Positions 26,197 to 34,503 of a stretch of DNA of 39,006 bases are shown here, piece after piece (the first letter of the stretch is position 1; every line of letters begins with the position of its first letter). The stretch is from Bacteroidales bacterium (GTDB taxonomy: Bacteria; Bacteroidota; Bacteroidia; Bacteroidales; UBA932). Position numbers and translations under genes: made by a program. The notes beneath the pieces were generated by a model that was given only the letters and a program-made list of their open reading frames with translations, was not told the DNA's origin and did no database searches. The stretch lies in assembly GCA_024401925.1 (NCBI GenBank), contig JAKSKD010000015.1, positions 1 through 39,006 on the forward strand. The letters are read 5' to 3'.

Positions 26197-28806
26197 ATGA
26201 AAAGGATTTTTGGAGTTGCGCTGATGCTCCTCATATGTTCGGCATCATTCGCACAGAGTACAATAAGGATACAGGCGCCGAATGTGGTGGCTGTCGATGA
26301 GCAGTTCAATCTGACCTTCATAATAGAAGGTGAGAATTCACCTAGTGACTTCTCCTGGACTCCGGGGAGTGAGTTCCAGCTTGTTTGGGGCCCGCAGAAA
26401 GGTACATCCACAAGTATCAGGATAGAGAACGGCAAGCGTACCAAGACTTCACAATCAACCTTTACCTATGTCCTCATGCCGCGGCAGGCCGGTACTTTTC
26501 AGATACCTGAAGCCAGCGCTACAGTAAAGGGCAACACCATCAGATCCGAAAAGACATCCATCGAGGTTGTCTCAGGTGGGGCATCCTCCGGCAGTCAGTC
26601 CGGATCATCTTCCTCATCACAATACCAGGAGAGCCGTAGTGCCACGGGGGAAATCAGTCAGGATGATTTGTTCCTCCGCCTTTCGGTCAGCCGGAATTCG
26701 GTTGTTGTCGGTGAACCTGTGAATGTCTCACTGAAGTTGTTCCAAAGAGTCAATATTGCCGGTTTCGAAGATGCAAAATTTCCTCAGTTCACCGGATTCT
26801 GGAGTCAGGAGGTATTTGCTCCGACAAATATCGAGTTCCAGAGGGAAAGCTATAACGACAAGATATACAATACAGCAGTCCTCCGCAGTTGGGTCATCAT
26901 TCCGCAGCAGGCCGGAGAGATGGAGATAGAACCTGCGGAACTGGTATGTCTTGTGAATATAAGGACTGGAAGTTTGTCAAACAGCATCTTTGACAGTTTT
27001 TTCCAGGATGATTACCGTACCATAAGAAAGAGAGTGTATTCCCAGGGGAGCAAGATTAGGGTCAATCCTCTGCCTGCAGGCGCTCCGGTCTCTTTCGGCG
27101 GGGGAGTCGGAAGTTTCAAGATTTCAGCAGCACTGGACAGGGATTCGCTCAAGACTCACGAGGCCGCATCGTTGAAGCTTACAGTTTCCGGTTCGGGAAA
27201 CGTATCCCTGCTTGAGGCTCCGAAGGTCAATTTTCCTCCTGATTTTGAAGTATATGATACAAAGACAAGCGAAAGTACAGACAAATCCGGCGGAAGGACA
27301 TCGGGGAGCAAGACATTTGAATATCCGTTCATTCCTCGAAGCCACGGGGATTTCACACTGGGCCCTGTCGAGTATAGCTACTATGATGTCAACACGCATA
27401 AATATGTCACACTTAAGACGGATGAAATAAAAATCGAAGTGCTGAAGGGGGCTGAGACCGCGCAGACTGCAGGAAGTCCTGTAGTGAGTGTGAACCGTAA
27501 GGATGTTAAGGACTTGGACAGCGATATCCGATTCATCTTCACAAAGAAACCTCAGTTCCACAGCGGAACCACATTCTTCTATGGCTCAACCGCATTCTGG
27601 ATTCTGACGCTGGCATTGCTCTCGCTTGCTGCCATAGTATGGCTCACATTGAGGAAATATGCCGCTATGCGCGCTGATACTGTCGGCACAAGGAACCGAA
27701 AGGCATCCAAGATGGCCCAGAAACGTCTCGCGCAAGCAGGGGAGTTCCTATCCAAGAATCTTCATACGGCATTTTATGAGGAGCTGCATCGCGCGCTGCT
27801 CGGCTACATTTCTGACAAATTGAATATGGATTTTGCGGATATGACCAAGGAAAACATCGCCTCAGTCCTTCAAGAGAGGGGAATCAGCGAAGGCCTGGCT
27901 GCGGAGTTCAACAATTTGCTCGATGCTTGTGAATTTGCCCGTTACTCTCCATCTGCCGGGCACGAGGCTATGGATGTCCATTTCAAATCCGCCCTTGAAA
28001 CAATATCATCAATTGATACATCAATGAAAGGCAAAAAAAACACAATAGTTCCGATTCTGATTCTTTTGCTTGCTCTTTCACCTTTTTCATTGAAGGCAGA
28101 GCAGGTGGATTACCCGGACAGCCTCTGGACTGCGGGGGTGACGGCATATCAGGCCGAACAGTGGTATGAGGCGGCTAATGCCTGGGAATCAATCGCTTCC
28201 CTCGGCCTGTCTTCTCCGGAGCTGTTCTACAATATAGGTAACGCATACTTCCGTCAGGAAAATTATTCACGCGCCATTCTGAATTATGAACGCGCACATC
28301 GGCTGGATCCGTCAAACAAGGATATCCAGCATAATTTGACTTTTGCAAACGAATTCATCCAGGACAGGATTGAATCTGTTCCGGAAGTCTTTTTCGAAAC
28401 ATGGGGACGCAAGGTTTGCTGGGCTCTCCCGTCCAATACCTGGTCGGTTCTTTTCTTCATTTTCCTTGCAGCGGGCCTGGCACTTGCCGTAACATTTTTC
28501 CTAAGTGCGGGGCGCCTTAAGAAGATTAGTTTCTATTCAGGCATCGCTGTGCTTCTTATTGCGCTTCTGAGTGTCGGTTTCGCAAAGTGGCAGCGCTCTG
28601 ACAGTATCAAGAACACTTCCGCCATCATTATGCGGGCTGTTTCGTCTGTCAAGAGTTCTCCAAGCTCTTCTTCATCAAAGGACTTGTTTATCCTTCACGA
28701 GGGTACCAAGGTGAAGGTTATAGATTCTGTCGGAGAATGGAGCAATATCGAACTTTCTGACGGGCGTCAGGGATGGATGCAGTCCTCCGATATGGAAATC
28801 ATCTAG
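26197..28806 (+). CDS. BatD-BatE fusion protein
   Basis: A single 869-residue frame holds two normally separate proteins. Residues 1-609 are BatD-like: signal peptide (1-19), beta-sandwich periplasmic region with an early Ser-rich stretch (about 125-150), a membrane segment (about 465-485), then a cytoplasmic C-terminal domain. From Met610 the sequence MKGKKNTIVPILILLLALSP is a textbook signal peptide in the middle of the protein. It leads into BatE: TPR repeats (about 640-715), two membrane segments (about 750-768 and 777-797) and an SH3-like end (828-869). The topology is consistent, since the BatD tail is cytoplasmic and a BatE signal starts inside. The joint carries an A8 run (28033-28040). 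It is either a true fusion, independent internal initiation at 28024, or a frame affected by slippage. Confidence 0.85.
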   Translation: MKRIFGVALMLLICSASFAQSTIRIQAPNVVAVDEQFNLTFIIEGENSPSDFSWTPGSEFQLVWGPQKGTSTSIRIENGKRTKTSQSTFTYVLMPRQAGTFQIPEASATVKGNTIRSEKTSIEVVSGGASSGSQSGSSSSSQYQESRSATGEISQDDLFLRLSVSRNSVVVGEPVNVSLKLFQRVNIAGFEDAKFPQFTGFWSQEVFAPTNIEFQRESYNDKIYNTAVLRSWVIIPQQAGEMEIEPAELVCLVNIRTGSLSNSIFDSFFQDDYRTIRKRVYSQGSKIRVNPLPAGAPVSFGGGVGSFKISAALDRDSLKTHEAASLKLTVSGSGNVSLLEAPKVNFPPDFEVYDTKTSESTDKSGGRTSGSKTFEYPFIPRSHGDFTLGPVEYSYYDVNTHKYVTLKTDEIKIEVLKGAETAQTAGSPVVSVNRKDVKDLDSDIRFIFTKKPQFHSGTTFFYGSTAFWILTLALLSLAAIVWLTLRKYAAMRADTVGTRNRKASKMAQKRLAQAGEFLSKNLHTAFYEELHRALLGYISDKLNMDFADMTKENIASVLQERGISEGLAAEFNNLLDACEFARYSPSAGHEAMDVHFKSALETISSIDTSMKGKKNTIVPILILLLALSPFSLKAEQVDYPDSLWTAGVTAYQAEQWYEAANAWESIASLGLSSPELFYNIGNAYFRQENYSRAILNYERAHRLDPSNKDIQHNLTFANEFIQDRIESVPEVFFETWGRKVCWALPSNTWSVLFFIFLAAGLALAVTFFLSAGRLKKISFYSGIAVLLIALLSVGFAKWQRSDSIKNTSAIIMRAVSSVKSSPSSSSSKDLFILHEGTKVKVIDSVGEWSNIELSDGRQGWMQSSDMEII

Positions 28807-28823
28807 CACGTTGTATAAAAATT

Positions 28824-28851
28824 AAGGGTGACACTTGGATGTGCCACCCTT
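28824..28851. terminator. Hairpin terminator between convergent bat operon and ompA
   Basis: AAGGGTG (28824-28830) pairs with CACCCTT (28845-28851), with an inner CAC/GTG extension across one mismatch. The minus-strand tail is TTTTT-rich (AATTTTTAT), so it best serves the OmpA gene. The plus-strand tail AAATATT is weaker, so it may also stop the bat transcript. Confidence 0.75.
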
Positions 28852-28872
28852 AAATATTCATTGTGTCTCAAA

Positions 28873-30024
28873 TTACTTTGTAACGCAAACTGCAACACGG
28901 TTCTCCTTAGGAGTTGGGAATGGGTTCTCTTCGCTTCCACGGTACTCTGAAGTGATGCGTGAAGCGTCAACACCAGCAGCGATGAGCTTCTTAGCAACAG
29001 ACTCAGCTCTTCTCTGTGAAAGGGTCATATTCCATCTAGCTGTACCCGTAGCCTTGTCAGCGTAACCTGTTACGGTAACAACAGCCTCTGGATACTGGTT
29101 GAGGATGTCGATGATGTGGTTAACTTTCTCCTCCTGATTCTCACGAACATTCCAATGATCGATAACGAAGAGAACGTTCTCGCTTGCTGCGCGAGCTGCT
29201 GCGCGAGCTGCTGCTGCAGCCTCTGCTGCTGCCTTCTCTGCTGCTGCCTTCTCTGCTGCTGCCCTAGCTGCTGCCTCAGCTGCTGCTTTCTCAGCTGCTG
29301 CCTTCTCTGCTGCTGCCTTCTCTGCTGCGAGCTGTGCTGCCTTAGCTGCTGCCTCAGCCTCTGCTGCTGCAAGAGCTGCTGCTGCGGCTGCCTTCCTCTT
29401 AGCTGATCCAAGAGAGAACTTAACGCCTACGAGAGCATTGATCTGGTGGTCGAATACGTCACCAACTTTTGAGTTGAATTTGTCTGAAAGGCAATTTTCA
29501 ACAACCTCAAGACCGATTGTGCAGTACTGAGCTACCCTGAAGTCAACACCTGCACCGAGGCGACCAGCAAGTGACACCGTTGGATCGTTCCAATAATAAT
29601 TGTCAGCAGGAAGGGCTGCAGGGGTTGCGCCGTTGTTGAAACGGAGGTTTCCACCGATACCTGCGAAGATATAAGGGTTTACAGCGCGAAGCTTATATCC
29701 GCCGAACATGTTGCAAAGATCGAATGTTGCGTCAACTGCAAGCTGTGCATAGTTGAATTTGTAAACGTCGAAAGTGTGTGCGCCGTCAGCGGCACCCTTA
29801 GCCTGCCAGCCTGAGAGGTTTCCGCGGAGACCGAAGGTTGGAGTGATCTGATAACCTACAGAAAGAGCTGCAGCTGGAGAGATGAGGTTCTTGAAATTTG
29901 TCTCACCGATTGTCTCGCCTGCACCACCCTGAATCTGCATATACCAGTCAGAATAGAATACATCTTGAGCAAATGCGCCGAAAGTAAGGCACAAACTTGC
30001 CAAAACAACTAATACTTTTTTCAT
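28873..30024 (-). CDS. OmpA-family outer-membrane protein with long Ala-rich linker
   Basis: A 383-residue envelope protein. A signal peptide (1-19, MKKVLVVLASLCLTFGAFAQ, cut at AQ) is followed by a beta-barrel-like N-terminal domain (about 25-205). A linker of about 70 residues (about 210-280) is almost only Ala, Lys and Glu with a little Arg. The OmpA C-terminal peptidoglycan-binding domain follows (about 285-383), with TGYADK and the NMTLSQRRAESV segment that holds the conserved Asp and Arg. It would anchor the outer membrane to the wall. It is monocistronic: its own promoter lies at 30098-30129 and a terminator at 28824-28851. Confidence 0.93.
   Translation of the reverse strand: MKKVLVVLASLCLTFGAFAQDVFYSDWYMQIQGGAGETIGETNFKNLISPAAALSVGYQITPTFGLRGNLSGWQAKGAADGAHTFDVYKFNYAQLAVDATFDLCNMFGGYKLRAVNPYIFAGIGGNLRFNNGATPAALPADNYYWNDPTVSLAGRLGAGVDFRVAQYCTIGLEVVENCLSDKFNSKVGDVFDHQINALVGVKFSLGSAKRKAAAAAALAAAEAEAAAKAAQLAAEKAAAEKAAAEKAAAEAAARAAAEKAAAEKAAAEAAAAARAAARAASENVLFVIDHWNVRENQEEKVNHIIDILNQYPEAVVTVTGYADKATGTARWNMTLSQRRAESVAKKLIAAGVDASRITSEYRGSEENPFPTPKENRVAVCVTK
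29185..29400 (-). repeat. Alanine-rich coding repeat in the OmpA linker
   Basis: Repeats of GCTGCTGCC and TTCTCTGCTGCTGCC (plus-strand view) encode EKAAA-type units on the minus strand. The repeat period is mostly 15 bp. The encoded segment is probably a long helical or coiled rod between the barrel and the peptidoglycan domain. Confidence 0.85.
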
Positions 30025-30097
30025 AATAAATTGTTTTTATAATAATTAATTTAATTTTCCGTTTTTTCGGAATTTTCGCAAATAGCGACAATCAGTG

Positions 30098-30129
30098 CAA
30101 AACTATAAAAAATAATAACAAACACCAAA
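30098..30129 (-). promoter_or_regulatory. Promoter of the OmpA-family gene
   Basis: On the minus strand TTTG (30129-30126), a 20-bp spacer and TAGTTTTG (30105-30098) match the Bacteroidetes sigma-ABfr pattern. The start point would lie near 30092, giving a leader of about 68 nt before the ATG. It is the cleanest promoter in the window, fitting a highly expressed porin. Confidence 0.7.
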
Positions 30130-30150
30130 TTTTTGCGGAAATGGCCGTGT

Positions 30151-30184
30151 GAAAAAAAGCCCCGACAAATAATGCCGGGGCTTT
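30151..30184 (-). terminator. Rho-independent terminator of ppdK
   Basis: A perfect 9-bp stem, AAAGCCCCG (30156-30164) with CGGGGCTTT (30176-30184), is followed on the minus strand by a run of seven T. It lies 20 bp past the ppdK stop. Confidence 0.92.
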
Positions 30185-30203
30185 CAATATATCTTTGTGT
30201 GAA

Positions 30204-32924
30204 TTATTCACTTTGGCTTATTGCGGCCTGTGCTGCTGCAAGGCGTGCGATTGGAACGCGGAACGGACTGCAGCTGACGTAATCAAGACCAATCTTGTTG
30301 AAGAAGTTGATTGAGTCAGGGTCTCCTCCGTGCTCTCCGCAGATACCGCATTTGAGCTGCGGACGCTTTGAACGACCGTTCTGAATACCGTACTCAACAA
30401 GCTTTCCAACACCCTTGGTGTCGATTGTCTGGAACGGATCGGCATCGAGAATCTTGTTTCCAAGATAGTCGCCCATAAATGTCCCGACATCATCACGGCT
30501 GAAGCCGAATGTCATCTGGGTGAGGTCGTTGGTACCGAAGCTGAAGAACTCGGCTGTACGTGCCATACGGTCTGCTGTGAGGGCTGCACGAGGGATTTCG
30601 ATCATTGTACCGAAATTGTAGTCGATAGATACGAGATAGTGTGCCTCGACCTCGAGACGGATTCTGTCGCAGATTCCCTTCTGGAAGCTTAGCTCGCGCG
30701 CGGAGATTGTTACAGGGATCATAATTTCAGGGCAAGGATGGAGTCCTTCCTTGAGAAGTTCTGCTGTTGCGGTGAAGATTGCCCTGTACTGGGTCTCGGC
30801 GATGAGAGGGAATGACACGTGGAGACGTACTCCGCGGTGTCCCATCATAGGGTTGACCTCGTGAAGATTCTCGCCACGCTTGTCAATTTCTGCTACTGAA
30901 ATGCCAAGCTCGCTTGCAAGCTCTTTCTTCTTGTCCTCGCTCTTAGGAACGAACTCGTGGAGAGGTGGGTCAAGAAGACGGAATACTACAGGCTTGCCGT
31001 CCATAATCTTCAGCGTGCTCTTGACAGAAGCCTTGATGAAAGGCTCAAGTTCTGCGAGGGCGAGCTTTCTTTCAGCATCTGTGTCGCAGAGAATCATCTT
31101 GCGGAGTTTTGAAAGAGGAAGCTCTGAGTTCTTTCCGTAGAACATATGCTCGATACGGAACAGACCGATACCTTCTGCACCGAACTGGAGAGCCCTTGTA
31201 GCATCTTCAGGTGTGTCGGCATTGGTACGGATGCCGAGTCTGCGATACTTGTCCACGAGAGACATGAATTTGATGAACAGAGGATTCTCTGATGCATCCA
31301 TAGTGTCAATCTTGGTTCCGTAAACGAAGCCCTTTGATCCGTTCAGTGAGAGCCAGTCTCCTTCCTTATATGTCTTGCCGTTGAAGTCAAGAGTCTTCTT
31401 GGCGAGATTGATCTTCATTGATTCGCATCCTACGATACAGCATTTGCCCCAGCCGCGGGCTACGAGTGCTGCGTGTGAGGTCATACCTCCACGGGTGGTG
31501 AGGATACCTGCTGCAACTCTCATTCCCTCGATGTCCTCAGGTGAGGTCTCTTCGCGGACGAGGATGACCTTGTTACCCTTTGCGAATTCCTTCATTGCGT
31601 CCTCGATTGTGAAGACAATTGTTCCTACTGCTCCACCAGGAGATGCAGGAAGACCCTTTGCGATGACTTCGGCCTTCTTTTCTGCTGAAGAATCAAGGAT
31701 AGGGTGGAGAATTTCGTCGAGCTGGGTAGGAGATACCCTCATTACTGCTGTCTTCTCATCAATCATTCCTTCCTCTACCATATCCATAGCCATCTGGAGG
31801 GCAGCAAGTCCGGTACGTTTTCCGATACGGCACTGGAGCATGTAGAGATTGCCTTCCTGGATGGTGAACTCGATATCCTGCATGTCGTGGAAGTGGGCCT
31901 CAAGAAGTGTGCGGATAGCGTCAAGTTCCTTGTAAACCTCAGGCATTGCAGTTTCGAGGGATTCGAGATCCTTGTTCTGCTCTGTCTTGGTGGCCTCGTT
32001 GAGAGGGTTAGGTGTGCGGATACCTGCAACTACGTCCTCGCCCTGGGCATTGATGAGCCACTCGCCGTAGAACTTGTTGTCTCCGTTGGCAGGGTTGCGT
32101 GAGAATGCAACACCGGTAGCGGATGTGTTACCCATATTTCCGAATACCATTGACTGTACGTTCACTGCTGTGCCCCAGTCATCAGGAATCTTTTCAATCT
32201 TTCTGTATGCGATTGCACGCTTGCCGTTCCAGGACTTGAAAACTCCTCCGATAGACCCCCAGAGCTGATCCTTTGCGGTGTCAGGGAATTCTACGCCGAG
32301 AACTTCCTTAACCTTTGCCTTGAATTTGTCGCAGAGGTCTTTGAGCTCTTCGGCTGTGATTTCAGTATCTGATTTGTATCCCTTTGCCTCTTTGAGGTCA
32401 GCCATCATCTTGTCAAGCTGCTGGCGAATAGCCTTTCCGTCCTCAGGCTCGATGCCCTCGGCCTTTTCCATAACTACATCGGAATACATCATGATGAGAC
32501 GGCGGTATGCGTCATAAACGAAACGCGGGTTACCTGTCTTTGCAATCATTCCAGGGATGGTCTCTGAGCAGAGTCCGATATTGAGGATTGTATCCATCAT
32601 ACCAGGCATAGAACTTCTTGCGCCGGAACGGCAGCTTACGAGGAGCGGGTCGTTCTTGTCGCCGAATTTCTTGCCCATAAGGTTTTCAATTGATTCGAGA
32701 GCTGCAGCGACTTCGCCTTTCAGCTCATTAGTGTAGCCTCCTCCGAGTGCATAGTATTCAGCACAGCATTCAGTTGTGATAGTGAAACCTGCAGGGACAG
32801 GGAGGCCCAGTTTGCTCATTTCAGCAAGGTTAGCTCCTTTTCCACCAAGGAGCTCGCGCATGGTACCGTCACCTTCTGCGGTCTTTCCGCCAAAACGGTA
32901 CACTCTTTTCTTGTTTTCAAACAT
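30204..32924 (-). CDS. ppdK: Pyruvate, phosphate dikinase
   Basis: Interconverts pyruvate, ATP and phosphate with phosphoenolpyruvate, AMP and pyrophosphate in the cytoplasm; in anaerobes it can run in the glycolytic direction. The 906-residue protein has an N-terminal ATP-grasp domain opening with GGKGANLAEMSKLGLPVP. The phosphohistidine domain carries TRGGMTSHAALVARGWG with the transferring His near residue 484. The C-terminal PEP-binding barrel has FFSFGTNDLTQMTFGFSRDD and CGICGEHGGDP with the active-site Cys. All key residues are visible. It is a single-gene unit with its own terminator and an unusual 140-bp imperfect palindrome upstream of the start. Confidence 0.97.
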   Translation of the reverse strand: MFENKKRVYRFGGKTAEGDGTMRELLGGKGANLAEMSKLGLPVPAGFTITTECCAEYYALGGGYTNELKGEVAAALESIENLMGKKFGDKNDPLLVSCRSGARSSMPGMMDTILNIGLCSETIPGMIAKTGNPRFVYDAYRRLIMMYSDVVMEKAEGIEPEDGKAIRQQLDKMMADLKEAKGYKSDTEITAEELKDLCDKFKAKVKEVLGVEFPDTAKDQLWGSIGGVFKSWNGKRAIAYRKIEKIPDDWGTAVNVQSMVFGNMGNTSATGVAFSRNPANGDNKFYGEWLINAQGEDVVAGIRTPNPLNEATKTEQNKDLESLETAMPEVYKELDAIRTLLEAHFHDMQDIEFTIQEGNLYMLQCRIGKRTGLAALQMAMDMVEEGMIDEKTAVMRVSPTQLDEILHPILDSSAEKKAEVIAKGLPASPGGAVGTIVFTIEDAMKEFAKGNKVILVREETSPEDIEGMRVAAGILTTRGGMTSHAALVARGWGKCCIVGCESMKINLAKKTLDFNGKTYKEGDWLSLNGSKGFVYGTKIDTMDASENPLFIKFMSLVDKYRRLGIRTNADTPEDATRALQFGAEGIGLFRIEHMFYGKNSELPLSKLRKMILCDTDAERKLALAELEPFIKASVKSTLKIMDGKPVVFRLLDPPLHEFVPKSEDKKKELASELGISVAEIDKRGENLHEVNPMMGHRGVRLHVSFPLIAETQYRAIFTATAELLKEGLHPCPEIMIPVTISARELSFQKGICDRIRLEVEAHYLVSIDYNFGTMIEIPRAALTADRMARTAEFFSFGTNDLTQMTFGFSRDDVGTFMGDYLGNKILDADPFQTIDTKGVGKLVEYGIQNGRSKRPQLKCGICGEHGGDPDSINFFNKIGLDYVSCSPFRVPIARLAAAQAAISQSE

Positions 32925-32971
32925 AACGTCTTTATATATAAATATTTTCTCTTGTTATTTTAGGAAAGATG

Positions 32972-33111
32972 AAAAAATAAGTTGGTAAAGATTTATGAGG
33001 GATTGTTTATGAATTTTGGATATGGAATGAAGGAGCGTAGCTGTGCTACGTGACTGAATGACATGTTCAAAAGACAAAACAAGAACCATAAAAATTACCA
33101 AGTTATTTTTT
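32972..33111. repeat. 140-bp imperfect palindrome (MITE-like) upstream of ppdK
   Basis: The ends AAAAAATAAGTTGGTAA (32972-32988) and TTACCAAGTTATTTTTT (33095-33111) are inverted copies with 16 of 17 positions matching. The centre is CGTAGC-TGT-GCTACG (33036-33050). The arms between also align as inverted copies with scattered mismatches. Flanks AAGATG and AAGAATG could be a worn target duplication. No ORF lies inside. The rest of the 32925-33195 gap is AT-rich with no other clear feature. It could be a degenerate miniature transposable element or a structured leader. Confidence 0.7.
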
Positions 33112-33195
33112 AAGAATGACTTAGGGCGCGAATTTACGATAAATAAATCATTTTATGAATATCGGTGTTCGAATTAATGTGGTTTTGTCTAAAAC

Positions 33196-34491
33196 TTACA
33201 ATAATTTGGCTGCAATTTCGCTAAGCTCGCTCCTTTCTCCCTTGCGCAGGAAGATGTGCTGGAACAGTCTCTGCCCGGCCATTTTTTCGTTCAGGTGGGT
33301 GAGTCCGTTGGACCACTGATCGAGGTATGGCTGGTCGATCTGGAAAATATCTCCTGTGAAAACCATCTTTGTCCCTTCTCCTGCTCGTGTGATGATGGTC
33401 TTTATCTCGTGAGGGGTCAGGTTCTGAGCCTCGTCTATGATGAAATATGCCTTCCCGAGGCTTCTGCCGCGGATATATGCCAGCGGAGTGATGAGGAGTT
33501 TCTCGTCTTTCAGCAGCCCTTCGATTTTCATCGCCTGTTTGGAAGAAGGGGAGAACTGAGCCTTTATGACGTTGAGATTGTCCATTAGCGGCTGTAGGAA
33601 CGGCGACATTTTCATTTTCTGGTCTCCCGGGAGGAAGCCGATGTCTTGGTTGCCGAGAGTCACGGCCGGGCGGGAAAGAATAATCTGGTCGTAATTCTTT
33701 TCCTGCTCAAGCGCTGCTGCGAGCGCGAGGAGTGTCTTTCCTGTGCCGGCGCCTCCTGTCAGTGAAACCAACTGTGTATTAGGGTTCAGACAGGCATCGA
33801 GGGCGAAACGCTGCTCGATGTTGCGTGGCTTTATCCCGTATGCGTAGCGCACAGGGACCTGTACGACCTGTTTCTGATTTGCGTCATATCTTGCGGCAAG
33901 AGGCTCTGCCTGCGAGCCTTTCCATGTGATTTTGTAAAGCTGGTTAGGGGTCTTGCAATCAATAGTTTCCAGTCCGTCGGATGCCGGGAGTGTGAGATCT
34001 ATAACCTCTTTCTCTGTCCCTTCAATCTTTTCCTCATCCAACTTGTCTGTCAAATAGTCCTGAGCTTCCATTCCGGCCGCCTTTGCCTTCATTCGGAGAT
34101 TGATATCCTTGGTCACGAGAGCCACGAATTTGTCCGGATTGTTGTCCCGTACCCACATTGCGGTGGCAAGAATGCGGTGGTCCTGAATATCATCCTTGAA
34201 GAGGTCCTGGAATTCAGGCGCAAAAGGATGGTTAGGCTCAAGCTTGATGTTGCCGAGACCCTTGCCGATAGGAAGTCCCTGCTTTCCGAACAGTTTGCCC
34301 TCGCTGATCTTGTTGATGTCGCGCATGAAGCCGCGCGCATTGAAGCTCAAGGCATCATTTCCCTTTTTGAATTTGTCCAGCTCCTCCACAACGGCAATCG
34401 GGATGACAAGGTCATTGTCCTGGAATTTCCGCAGTGCCTTATGGTCGTGCAGGATGATGTTGGTATCAAGAACAAAGATTTTTTTCGGCAT
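33196..34491 (-). CDS. PIN-PhoH family protein
   Basis: A 431-residue fusion of an N-terminal PIN ribonuclease-like domain (about 1-145) to a PhoH ATPase domain (about 215-431). PIN acidic residues are visible: D9 in VLDTN, E37, D104 in DHRIL and D129 in TKDIN. PhoH has Walker A GGAGTGKT (246-253) and Walker B FIIDEAQN near 350. Proteins of this layout are thought to be RNA-unwinding nucleases, but the target is unknown. It starts 12 bp after the PurL-like gene on the same strand, so they are probably co-transcribed. Confidence 0.93.
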   Translation of the reverse strand: MPKKIFVLDTNIILHDHKALRKFQDNDLVIPIAVVEELDKFKKGNDALSFNARGFMRDINKISEGKLFGKQGLPIGKGLGNIKLEPNHPFAPEFQDLFKDDIQDHRILATAMWVRDNNPDKFVALVTKDINLRMKAKAAGMEAQDYLTDKLDEEKIEGTEKEVIDLTLPASDGLETIDCKTPNQLYKITWKGSQAEPLAARYDANQKQVVQVPVRYAYGIKPRNIEQRFALDACLNPNTQLVSLTGGAGTGKTLLALAAALEQEKNYDQIILSRPAVTLGNQDIGFLPGDQKMKMSPFLQPLMDNLNVIKAQFSPSSKQAMKIEGLLKDEKLLITPLAYIRGRSLGKAYFIIDEAQNLTPHEIKTIITRAGEGTKMVFTGDIFQIDQPYLDQWSNGLTHLNEKMAGQRLFQHIFLRKGERSELSEIAAKLL

Positions 34492-34503
34492 AATATATAG
34501 GTA

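Noticed and set aside
28024-28806. Treating batE as a separate gene beginning at 28024
   Set aside because: The frame is continuous with batD and has no stop between them, so one fused CDS is listed; internal initiation is kept as a hypothesis.
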